Source: Desulfamplus magnetovallimortis
GTDB lineage: Bacteria; Desulfobacterota; Desulfobacteria; Desulfobacterales; Desulfobacteraceae
Direction of reading: 5' to 3'
Assembly (NCBI RefSeq): GCF_900170035.1
Contig: NZ_LT828550.1
Location: forward strand, 117,501-175,576
Length of the DNA stretch: 58,076 nucleotides
The translations under genes and the position numbers were made by a program. Below are positions 10,222 through 17,134 of this stretch, one piece after another. The stretch's first letter is position 1. Each line of letters begins with the position of its first letter. The notes under the pieces were generated by a model. It saw nothing but the letters and a program-made list of their open reading frames with translations. It searched no databases and had not been told where the DNA came from.

Positions 10222-10250
10222 AACAATGGGTATATAAAATACCCACTGTT
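10222..10250. promoter_or_regulatory. Operator-like palindrome in the divergent intergenic region
   Basis: A 29-base imperfect palindrome with arms TGGGTAT and ATACCCA around an AT core, extended by AAC/GTT at the edges. A second half-site (ATGGGTATAT) lies near 10167-10176. It sits between the leftward efflux operon and the rightward riboswitch gene, so it may bind a local or distant repressor of either. No regulator gene is adjacent. Site call is by symmetry only. Confidence 0.4.
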
Positions 10251-10316
10251 TTGGCTAAAATATCCCCCTTGTATTTAATAAAAAACAGTATATTCTGCTA
10301 ATCATAGACAATTAAT

Positions 10317-10390
10317 TTGAAAAGCCAAACCAGTTGTGAAACTGGGACGGAAAACCACGGGTCTCTTTGAGATAGCCGGGTTGCCTCAAT
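10317..10390 (+). promoter_or_regulatory. Cyclic-di-GMP-I (GEMM-I) riboswitch
   Basis: The segment carries the invariant parts of the GEMM-I aptamer in order: GCCAAACC, a short GNRA-like hairpin (CAGTTGTGAAACTG), GGGACGGAAAACCACGGG, TCT, a short second hairpin, and AGATAGCCGGGTTGCC. The start codon follows 36 bases later. The spacer can form an AT-rich hairpin (AATTATTATTT with AAATAATT) ending directly at the AGGGGG ribosome binding site, a candidate expression platform. By hand alignment the ligand-contact base before CCAAACC is G, which favours c-di-GMP over cGAMP (the GEMM-Ib variants carry A there), but this is not certain. Confidence 0.88.
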
Positions 10391-10425
10391 TATTATTTAA
10401 CTACAATAAATAATTAGGGGGCATT

Positions 10426-10959
10426 ATGAAAAAAAAATCTTTACTTTTTACAATTGTTTTTGCAGGTTTAGTTCTTTTTGTTGGAAATGTCTGGACAGCC
10501 ACTGCCACTGAATCACCAATACCAGTTCCTGCAGGGTATGCATTAATCTCGGATAACAACACTGGTAAGTGGTCTTCTAACAACATTGATTTCAGTACTT
10601 TTGATTGGGACAAAGGAACTGCCTCATATAACCATCAATTAAGTTGGATTGATAATAATGATGGCACATTTTCTCTTAATTTGTCGGTAGATACTACCGG
10701 CAGTTCATATGGTGAAGAAACTTATAACTTTTTATCATCATCTTCCCCAACACAATTTCAAGCCTATTACAACGATACAACAGGTGGATATTTCTGGTTG
10801 ATGGAGGATATAACTGTTTCAGATAGCGATCGTGATTATAATGATCTATGGGCAAGTGTAGGGAAGACTGCTGTTCCAGTCCCAGCTGCCGTATGGCTCT
10901 TCGGTTCAGGTTTGATTGGACTTATTGGACTTAGAAGAAAAAAAAGTCAGATGCTCTAA
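10426..10959 (+). CDS. Exported VPLPA-CTERM (PEP-CTERM-like) sorting-domain protein
   Basis: Secreted protein of 177 residues. It has a clear signal peptide (KKKSLLFTIVFAGLVLFVG ... WTATA), a Thr/Ser/Asn-rich body with DRDYNDLW near residue 138 (reminiscent of DUF4114-type surface proteins), and a C-terminal tripartite sorting signal: VPVPAAVWLFGSG, a hydrophobic span, then RRKK. In such genomes this signal is processed by exosortase-linked machinery, often for extracellular-matrix proteins. It is transcribed through a c-di-GMP-I riboswitch and followed by a terminator, so it is a single-gene unit under second-messenger control, which fits a biofilm or surface role. The molecular function is unknown. 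Confidence 0.85.
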   Translation: MKKKSLLFTIVFAGLVLFVGNVWTATATESPIPVPAGYALISDNNTGKWSSNNIDFSTFDWDKGTASYNHQLSWIDNNDGTFSLNLSVDTTGSSYGEETYNFLSSSSPTQFQAYYNDTTGGYFWLMEDITVSDSDRDYNDLWASVGKTAVPVPAAVWLFGSGLIGLIGLRRKKSQML

Positions 10960-10991
10960 AATAATTATTGAAGTTCAGATTTAACAGAAAG

Positions 10992-11024
10992 AAAGGCAGT
11001 GTCAGAAATGGCACTGCCTTTTTT
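10992..11024 (+). terminator. Rho-independent terminator
   Basis: Stem AAAGGCAGTG / CACTGCCTTT with a short loop, followed by a T-run. It lies 33 bases after the VPLPA-CTERM gene stop codon. Confidence 0.9.
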
Positions 11025-11251
11025 GTTCCGGGAAATTATTTTAATTTGACAGGGCATCAATGAAATCATTATGTTTAAACAATAAGTCTTAAATAACTTG
11101 CCCATTTCAAAAAAGGTGACAAATGTAAGTTACATGTTTGATAATTTTAACTGGGTGTCTTATTTCGTGCTTGCTCCGTATATATCTTTTGAGGCTTTAT
11201 CTGCTTTATAATAATCCATTTTACGAAAACGAAATATTAGAGAGGTAAACA

Positions 11252-11488
11252 ATGCTGATCACAATTGAGAATACAGGTATAGATGATTTTTATAAAATGC
11301 TTAAGGAACAATATCAATTGACACCTGAGAAGAGGTTCACCATCACATTTGATGTGAAAGCAGTCATTGATCCAGAGGAAGATGTAAGCGTTGGCGATGA
11401 TTTGATAGAGGGTTTCATGGAAATAGTTGAAGCTCAAAAAAAAGGATTTGAATTACCAAACGCCCGAGATCTTTTAAATGAACTCTAA
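11252..11488 (+). CDS. Putative antitoxin of a RelE/ParE-type pair
   Basis: A 78-residue acidic protein encoded immediately before, and overlapping by 11 bases, a RelE/ParE-like toxin gene. I do not recognise its family from sequence; the antitoxin role is inferred from size, acidity (many Asp/Glu in the middle) and position. A good AGAGAGG ribosome binding site precedes the ATG. The 228 bases upstream are AT-rich and hold no gene. Confidence 0.65.
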   Translation: MLITIENTGIDDFYKMLKEQYQLTPEKRFTITFDVKAVIDPEEDVSVGDDLIEGFMEIVEAQKKGFELPNARDLLNEL

Positions 11489-11840
11489 AATGAAATACCA
11501 AATAAAATTTACATCAATTTTTAAACGAAGGATAAAAAAGCTTTCCAAAAAATATCCTCGAATCAAACAAGATTTTTCAAAATTAATTGATGATTTAGAA
11601 CAGGGATATTTTCATGGCGATGAAATTCAGGGGTTTCAAGGAAAAGTTTATAAGGTTAGGCTCGCTTCAGTTGACCAACAGAAAGGTAAAAGAGGCGGGT
11701 TTCGCTTTATTTATTATGTTGTCACAAAAAACTGTATTGTTTACATGATGACAGCATACGCCAAATCATCCCAAGAAGATATTACAAATCAACAGAAGCA
11801 GGAAATCAAAGATTTTATAAATATGCTTCTTTCTGGTTGA
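11478..11840 (+). CDS. RelE/ParE-family toxin
   Basis: A 120-residue basic protein with the RelE/ParE superfamily layout: an N-terminal strand then helices rich in Lys/Arg (FKRRIKKLSKKYPRIKQDF), then strands with KVYKVRLASVDQQKGKRGG and FRFIYYVV, and a terminal YAKSSQEDIT helix cap typical of HigB/RelE-like mRNA interferases. The true start may be Met5 (11490). Overlap with the upstream gene supports an operonic toxin-antitoxin pair. Confidence 0.8.
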   Translation: MNSKMKYQIKFTSIFKRRIKKLSKKYPRIKQDFSKLIDDLEQGYFHGDEIQGFQGKVYKVRLASVDQQKGKRGGFRFIYYVVTKNCIVYMMTAYAKSSQEDITNQQKQEIKDFINMLLSG

Positions 11841-11875
11841 TAATATTCCATACTAAATTATTTTGTTAATATGTC

Positions 11876-11902
11876 TTGACAACTTAACTTGTTTATCATA
11901 AT
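11876..11902 (+). promoter_or_regulatory. Possible promoter/operator upstream of gntR-trpBA
   Basis: A consensus TTGACA (11876-11881) is followed after 15 bases by CATAAT, and the same stretch forms an imperfect palindrome bounded by TGA and TCA (11877-11899). Spacing is short for a sigma-70 promoter, so the call is tentative. A GntR-type self-operator here would be consistent with the next gene. Confidence 0.3.
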
Positions 11903-11994
11903 CCTTATTAAAAAAAACTTTTTTGCTTCATGGAGATCACTGATTAGCCTGATCTTTTTTATTGAGCCGGAAAAGCATAAATGGAAATCCTTAA

Positions 11995-12741
11995 ATGAGG
12001 AATATGATGCTCAATCCCCACTCTCCCATACCATTATATCATCAACTTGCAGAGATTCTCATTAAACAGATTCGATCAGCCTGCTCTCCCGGGGAGATGC
12101 TACCATCTGAAACCACAATTGCAAAGCAATATGGGATAGGTCGCCCAACTGTTCGTCAGGCAATGGAGATTCTTGTCAGAAAAGGCATGGTGGAGCGGCG
12201 GAGAGGCTCTGGTACCTTTGTAAAGGATAACAGTTGCGAGGTTGATCTCTTCTCCCTTGCCGGCACATCACAGGCATTTTTTAAGCAGGGGATTGCTACT
12301 CGTTCAAAAATTGTATCGCAGTTGTCTCTTCAAAAGATTGAAGATAAAATTACAAATCCGTTTCAGGGCAAAAGCGCACTCTTTTTTTCCAGATTGACCC
12401 TTGTCCATGATGAGCCGGAATTAGCAGATATCCCTGTATTACTTGAAGATATCTACCTTGACCCTGAGCTTTTTCCAGGGCTTGACAAAGTTGATCTTGA
12501 CCATCTCCCCCTTTCACAGGTGATATCAGAAAACTACTACCTTAAACCTGAAAGCGGTCGTCAATCCTTTAAAATATCATTTTTATCCAAAAAGCAGGCA
12601 AACCTGCTTTCTATGAAACAGACAGATCCTGTACTTGAAGTTGAGAGAACCCTCCATTTTCCAGGAGTCCGGCAGGCTCTTTTTTCAAGATTGTACTGCC
12701 GCACAGAGAAATTTGCCTTTTCCCAGACAATTGTTATTTAA
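11995..12741 (+). CDS. GntR-family transcriptional regulator (HutC/UTRA type)
   Basis: An N-terminal winged helix of GntR type (PIPLYHQLAEILIKQI ... LPSETTIAKQYGIGRPTVRQAMEILVRKGMVERRRGSGTFV, in pieces across residues 12-78) is followed by a UTRA-like ligand-binding domain (about residues 95-245) ending in a FSRLYCRTEKFAF strand. The 248-residue length is typical. It lies 15 bases upstream of trpB in the same direction and so probably controls trpBA. The UTRA ligand is unknown. ATGs at residues 4 and 5 are alternative starts. Confidence 0.88.
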   Translation: MRNMMLNPHSPIPLYHQLAEILIKQIRSACSPGEMLPSETTIAKQYGIGRPTVRQAMEILVRKGMVERRRGSGTFVKDNSCEVDLFSLAGTSQAFFKQGIATRSKIVSQLSLQKIEDKITNPFQGKSALFFSRLTLVHDEPELADIPVLLEDIYLDPELFPGLDKVDLDHLPLSQVISENYYLKPESGRQSFKISFLSKKQANLLSMKQTDPVLEVERTLHFPGVRQALFSRLYCRTEKFAFSQTIVI

Positions 12742-12756
12742 TCAGGAGTTATTAAC

Positions 12757-13983
12757 ATGAAAAACAGAGGATATTACGGTAACTATGGCGGTGCATTTTT
12801 GCCGGAAATTCTGGTTGCCACCTTTGATGAACTTGAAGATGCCTTTGAAAATGCCAAGAGTGATCCCTCATTCTGGCGAACCTATGAAACTCTTATGGCT
12901 TCATATTCATGCAGGCCAACCCCTTTGACCTTTGCGGAAAATCTCACCCGCAAGTTTGGCGGTGCGAAAATATATATCAAACGTGAAGATCTGAATCATA
13001 CAGGAGCACACAAGGCCAACAACGTAATGGGGCAGGGGCTTCTTGTCAAAAAGATGGGCAAAAAACGCGTGATAGCTGAAACAGGTGCAGGTCAGCATGG
13101 AGTTGCAACAGCTACAATGGCCGCAAAGTTCGGCTTTGAGTGTACTATCTATATGGGTGAAGTTGATGTCATGAGGCAGCGTCCCAATGTCTTCTGGATG
13201 GAGCAGCTTGGTGCAACGGTTGTTCCTGTGACAGATGGCACGCGTATATTAAAGGATGCCATAAATGAGGCTTTCCGTGACTGGGTAACCAATATGGATA
13301 CAACCCACTATGTCCTTGGTACTGCATGCGGCCCACACCCTTTTCCTGAAATGGTTTCATGGTTTCAATCCATTATAGGAAAGGAGGCAAGAAAACAGAT
13401 CCTTGAGATTGAAGGCAAGCTGCCGTCAAGGGTATATGCCTGTGTTGGGGGTGGTTCCAATGCAATGGGGCTTTTTTCAGGCTTCAGGGATGACCCTGTT
13501 GAACTTGTGGGTGTTGAGGCAGGAGGGCATGGAGTTAATTCCGGAATGCACGCATCAAGGCTTTGCTCAAAGGATGCAAGCCCTGGAATTGCTCAAGGGT
13601 ACAAGACATATTTTCTACAGGATGGTGACGGGCAGATGAAGGAGACCCACTCGATTTCAGCAGGTCTTGATTATGTTGGAGTTTCTCCCATTCTTTCCGA
13701 CATGCATGAAAAGGGGCTGGCAAGATTTGAAAGTGCAACAGATGATGAAGTTGTGGATGCCCTAAGGCTTACCATGACCCATGAAGGAATTATTCCGGCC
13801 CTTGAGTCTGCCCATGCCTTTGCCGGAGCTTTCAGGGAGGTTTCATCTCTTTCTAAGGATGATATTATTATTATCAACCAGTCCGGCAGGGGGGACAAGG
13901 ATATTTTTACAGTGGCAGATGCATTTGATGACCCCAAATGGAAACAATTTATTATTGGAAAGGCAAAATCTTACAATGGCTGA
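12757..13983 (+). CDS. trpB: Tryptophan synthase beta subunit
   Basis: Condenses indole with serine to give tryptophan, using pyridoxal phosphate. The PLP-lysine motif reads LNHTGAHKANN (near residue 85), the phosphate loop CVGGGSNAMG near residue 230, and the conserved E-T-G-A-G-Q-H-G-V-A block follows the lysine. At 408 residues it is a normal TrpB1-type chain. An AGGAG ribosome binding site precedes the ATG. It overlaps trpA by 8 bases. No other trp gene (E, D, C, F) is nearby, so the pair is separated from the rest of the pathway. Confidence 0.95.
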   Translation: MKNRGYYGNYGGAFLPEILVATFDELEDAFENAKSDPSFWRTYETLMASYSCRPTPLTFAENLTRKFGGAKIYIKREDLNHTGAHKANNVMGQGLLVKKMGKKRVIAETGAGQHGVATATMAAKFGFECTIYMGEVDVMRQRPNVFWMEQLGATVVPVTDGTRILKDAINEAFRDWVTNMDTTHYVLGTACGPHPFPEMVSWFQSIIGKEARKQILEIEGKLPSRVYACVGGGSNAMGLFSGFRDDPVELVGVEAGGHGVNSGMHASRLCSKDASPGIAQGYKTYFLQDGDGQMKETHSISAGLDYVGVSPILSDMHEKGLARFESATDDEVVDALRLTMTHEGIIPALESAHAFAGAFREVSSLSKDDIIIINQSGRGDKDIFTVADAFDDPKWKQFIIGKAKSYNG

Positions 13984-14752
13984 ATCACTTAAATTGCAAT
14001 TATATATAAAAGAGCGCCTGAAAAAACGTGAAATTCTGTTGATGACCCATATTGTAATGGGTTATCCTTCCTTTGATGCATCCTATGAGATCGTTGAACA
14101 GATGGTTGAAGCAGGTGTGGATCTCATGGAGCTTCAGATACCGTTTTCAGAGCCAATGGCAGATGGCCCTGTTATTTTAAAGGCCAACCAGAAGGCCATA
14201 GACAATGGCTCCACAGTTGAAAAGTGCCTTGAGTTTGCAGAAAAAGTTGCGTCAGATTTCCCCATTCCCTTTCTTTTTATGAGTTATGCCAATATACTTT
14301 ATAGATATGGAATGGAAAAATTTGCAGCTAAAATGGCTGAGATAAACCTTCAAGGGTCAATAGTTCCTGATCTGCCACCAGAGGAGGGGCAGGATTATAT
14401 TGAAGCCATGAAAAAGAGGCAGCTTGACCCAATCTATATATTTTCACCAACAACAAGTGATGAAAGGCTTGGCTATCTTGCATCCTTTGCTTCAGGCTTT
14501 GTCTATTGCCTTGCAAGAAAGGGTGTTACCGGAAAGGATACTTCATTTTCAGATGATCTTGCCCTCTATCTGTCAAGATGCAGAAAAGCCACAGACCTTC
14601 CGCTTGCTGTTGGCTTTGGTGTAAAAGAGAAAGCTGATGTTGATTATCTTAAAGGAAAGGCTGATATTGCTGTGATAGGCTCCCAGACAATACGGGTTGT
14701 GGAAGAGAGTGGAAGCAGGGCAGCAGGGGATTTTATAAGATCGGTTTTGTAG
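13976..14752 (+). CDS. trpA: Tryptophan synthase alpha subunit (divergent)
   Basis: Splits indole-3-glycerol phosphate into indole and glyceraldehyde-3-phosphate. The start MAESLKLQ at 13976 lies inside the end of trpB; the same frame is open further upstream but only within trpB. The catalytic Glu and Asp are present in the segment DLMELQIPFSEPMADGP, although the usual SDPLADGP is changed to SEPMADGP, and the usual APPTT loop reads SPTTSDERL. Phosphate-binding VGFGVKEKADV is intact. 258 residues. Active enzyme is likely; the substitutions mark a divergent lineage. Confidence 0.9.
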   Translation: MAESLKLQLYIKERLKKREILLMTHIVMGYPSFDASYEIVEQMVEAGVDLMELQIPFSEPMADGPVILKANQKAIDNGSTVEKCLEFAEKVASDFPIPFLFMSYANILYRYGMEKFAAKMAEINLQGSIVPDLPPEEGQDYIEAMKKRQLDPIYIFSPTTSDERLGYLASFASGFVYCLARKGVTGKDTSFSDDLALYLSRCRKATDLPLAVGFGVKEKADVDYLKGKADIAVIGSQTIRVVEESGSRAAGDFIRSVL

Positions 14753-14828
14753 CAGGAGCATGGGAGAGATACAATCTTTCCAGCCCCGAAAAATAGAGTT
14801 TCATGTTTCTAACCCAAGGGAGGATAAA

Positions 14829-15236
14829 ATGGAAAGCAATAATGAAGAAAAATCAGACGATGCTCTGGAAACAGGTTTGTCAGGTGCATTTATCAATTCC
14901 CTTAAACGAAACAATAGGGAGATAAGGGATGACCGGGCAACCACAATTGCCGAGGATACAGAGCTTGTCTATAAGAGGAAAATCGAGGATCTTAAAATCA
15001 GCATCAAAAAGATGAAACGGGAGCAGGAGTATATGCTTGACCTCTCTCCAACATCAACACAGAGTCTTATTCTTGCAAGTGATTTCAACTGTGAAGAGTA
15101 TGTTGCAAAGGATATTGATCTTGGTATCAAGATCAGAAATACCGAGATCACCCTTGAAATTGCACAGAAGCGTTATGAGTATTCTTTTTGGCGGGGGGGC
15201 TTAAATCATGGGAAGGGGAACTTATTCAGTAAGTGA
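14829..15236 (+). CDS. Unknown coiled-coil protein paired with a VWA protein
   Basis: A 135-residue charged, mostly helical protein (MESNNEEKSDDALETG...). Residues 50-85 form a likely coiled coil (KRKIEDLKISIKKMKREQE). The start at 14829 is chosen because a strong AGGGAGGA site lies 5 bases upstream; the frame opens earlier at 14760. It overlaps the VWA gene by 29 bases. No family recognised. The close pairing suggests it is a partner or chaperone of the VWA protein. Confidence 0.6.
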   Translation: MESNNEEKSDDALETGLSGAFINSLKRNNREIRDDRATTIAEDTELVYKRKIEDLKISIKKMKREQEYMLDLSPTSTQSLILASDFNCEEYVAKDIDLGIKIRNTEITLEIAQKRYEYSFWRGGLNHGKGNLFSK

Positions 15237-16065
15237 AAGATCTGCAAGGTCAGTGGCAATGGGTTATGCCACAAAATCAGTGAACGAGATATTCTCGCAA
15301 AGCTCTATAAACAATGCCATGAATCCCTATGGAGTCAAGATAAGGGAGTCAAGGGATTCTGATGAACATCCTGACACAGTTTCAATAATACTTGCACTTG
15401 ATGTAACAGGTTCAATGGGTTCCATTCCCCACCATCTTGTCAAAGAAGGGCTTCCAAAAATCATGGGAAACATTATACAGGGGGGGACCCGGGATCCACA
15501 GCTTCTTTTTCTTGCCGTTGGTGACCACGAATGTGATAACAGCCCCTTGCAGGTGGGGCAGTTTGAATCAAGTGATGAGCTTTTAGATAAGTGGCTCACC
15601 GATGTCTATCTCGAAGGTGGCGGTGGTGGTAACAAGGGCGAAAGCTATCTGCTTGCCTGGTATTTTGCAGCCTTTCATACATCAATTGACTGTTTTGAAA
15701 AAAGAGGCAGAAAGGGGTTTTTATTTACCATTGGTGATGAGCCAACACTTGATGATATCCCTGCAAAGGCTTTGAAAAACATCATGGGGGATGGGCAGTA
15801 CGAAACCTACCATGCAACTGTTCTGCTTGATAAGGCAAGGGAAAAGTATCATGTTTTTCATCTGCACATTAAACAGACATATGCCGGAGGTTTGCAGGAG
15901 ACCATTGACGGTTGGAAGCAGTTGATGGGAGATCACCTTATTGTGCTTGATCGTCATGAAGAGATTTCAAAGGTCATTCCTCAAATTGTCGCAGATACCA
16001 CGCGTAGTGTATCCACTTCCACTCCTTCAATACCTGATATTTCCCAGACCAAGATTATTTTATAA
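15208..16065 (+). CDS. von Willebrand factor A (VWA) domain protein
   Basis: A 285-residue soluble protein with a VWA fold from about residue 55. The metal-ion-dependent adhesion site appears as ALDVTGSMGS (DxTxS form), with later acidic residues in GDHECDN and FTIGDEPT. A glycine cluster (EGGGGGNKGES) follows the second motif. No signal peptide or membrane segment, so it is cytoplasmic. Such VWA proteins usually act as metal-dependent scaffolds. Its stop codon lies in a TATAA that begins a repeat element. Exact family unknown. Confidence 0.8.
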   Translation: MGRGTYSVSERSARSVAMGYATKSVNEIFSQSSINNAMNPYGVKIRESRDSDEHPDTVSIILALDVTGSMGSIPHHLVKEGLPKIMGNIIQGGTRDPQLLFLAVGDHECDNSPLQVGQFESSDELLDKWLTDVYLEGGGGGNKGESYLLAWYFAAFHTSIDCFEKRGRKGFLFTIGDEPTLDDIPAKALKNIMGDGQYETYHATVLLDKAREKYHVFHLHIKQTYAGGLQETIDGWKQLMGDHLIVLDRHEEISKVIPQIVADTTRSVSTSTPSIPDISQTKIIL

Positions 16066-16092
16066 CCAATATGGCGATTTGCCGTCACAATC
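16059..16092 (+). repeat. Short hairpin repeat (variant type), copy 1
   Basis: TATAACCAATATGGCG followed by a GGCGATTTGCCGTC-like hairpin and CACAATC. The same arrangement recurs at 48000-48034 (TATAACCAACATGGCGGTTC...). It resembles the first hairpin of the 83-bp family and sits next to a copy of it in both places. Confidence 0.6.
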
Positions 16093-16145
16093 AAAGGGAT
16101 GGGTTTAAAAACAGAACTCAGAGACGTTGCATTGCAACCTCGTTA

Positions 16146-16333
16146 ATATAACGGCCATGGCAGAACCATCTGTCACAATGAAGCCTGAAAGCCCTCAAGA
16201 ATCTTAAAAAAACGGGGACTTTCTTATAACGGCCATGGCAGATTCATCTACCACAACGAAGCATGAAAGCCCTGAAAAACCTTTAACCACGGGGACTTTC
16301 TTATAAAACGACAATGGCAGGCCCATCTGCCAC
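16146..16333 (+). repeat. 83-bp two-hairpin repeat family: two tandem copies plus a partial third
   Basis: Copies at 16146-16229 and 16224-16306 share a TTATAA junction; a partial third runs 16301-16333. Each unit reads TTATAACGGCCATGGCAGA, then CCATCTGCCACAACGAAGCATG, then GAAAGYCC, a spacer and GGGGACTTTCTTATAA. Two hairpins are evident: GGCAGA/TCTGCC and GAAAGTCC/GGGGACTTTC. The partial third copy runs into the 5' leader of the vapB-like gene. Confidence 0.85.
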
Positions 16334-16346
16334 TTTAGAGGTGCTT

Positions 16347-16610
16347 ATGGAAACAACCATTACAATTAAAAATCTTGATGAGTTCTCCATTGAATGGATA
16401 AATCAAAAAGCAAAACTGCAAGGTGTTAATTTTGAAGATATAATTGTTCAACTTATTCATGATCAAATAAGGGCAGGCGAAAAAAAAACAGAGTTGGTGC
16501 AGTATAATGATCTGGATCCACTGGCAGGCACATGGAACAGAAAAGAGGCTGATGAATTCCTAAAGTCAATTGACAAATTCGATCAGGTAGATGAAAAGTT
16601 ATGGCAGTAG
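16347..16610 (+). CDS. VapB-type antitoxin
   Basis: An 87-residue protein beginning METTITIKNLDEFSIEWINQ, resembling the ribbon-helix-helix/FitA-like antitoxin N-terminus, with an acidic C-terminus (DPLAGTWNRKEADEF) that would occupy the toxin. A GAGG ribosome binding site supports the start at 16347; an upstream in-frame ATG at 16314 lies in repeat DNA and is less likely. It overlaps the PIN toxin gene by 10 bases. Confidence 0.75.
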   Translation: METTITIKNLDEFSIEWINQKAKLQGVNFEDIIVQLIHDQIRAGEKKTELVQYNDLDPLAGTWNRKEADEFLKSIDKFDQVDEKLWQ

Positions 16611-17020
16611 ATAACATTCTCATTGATACTAATGCTTATGTTTTATTCAAGCAAGGTGATTCAGAAGTTATTGAAATTATAAGATACGCTCCTTTTATCG
16701 GTCTCAATGCTATCGTTCTTGGTGAATTATTAGCAGGTTTTGCTGTTGGTAACCGCGAATTACATAATAGGCAGGAACTGGAAGGGTTTTTAAAATCCCC
16801 TCGGGTAAATTTTTTTGCAATTGAACATGAGACTACAGAGTATTATGCAGCTATATACAAAGAGTTGAGAGCAAAAGGAAGGCCAGTTCCTACAAATGAT
16901 TTATGGATTGCAGCAACAGCACTTCAATACAATCTAACTGTTTTTACATATGATAAGTATTTTAAATCAATTGAAAGAGTACGCACTGGTAAATGTTTAG
17001 CTGATTTTATTCGCTCGTGA
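16601..17020 (+). CDS. VapC-type PIN-domain ribonuclease toxin
   Basis: A 139-residue PIN protein. The first acidic residue is in ILIDTNAYVLF, a central Glu in VLGELLAGFA, and the third/fourth acidic positions in PVPTNDLWIAATALQYN. All conserved PIN metal-binding positions are present, so the toxin looks intact. VapC proteins cut tRNA or rRNA when unpaired from antitoxin. It overlaps the antitoxin gene by 10 bases. Confidence 0.88.
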   Translation: MAVDNILIDTNAYVLFKQGDSEVIEIIRYAPFIGLNAIVLGELLAGFAVGNRELHNRQELEGFLKSPRVNFFAIEHETTEYYAAIYKELRAKGRPVPTNDLWIAATALQYNLTVFTYDKYFKSIERVRTGKCLADFIRS

Positions 17021-17134
17021 CTTACCATATTAACTTCCTAAACCTTCATGGCCGAATTTTACGACCACCTCCGATCATGAAAATAGAATGTGTTTTCACG
17101 GTAGAGTTGTAATCAGAGCTAATTTTAGAGATTT

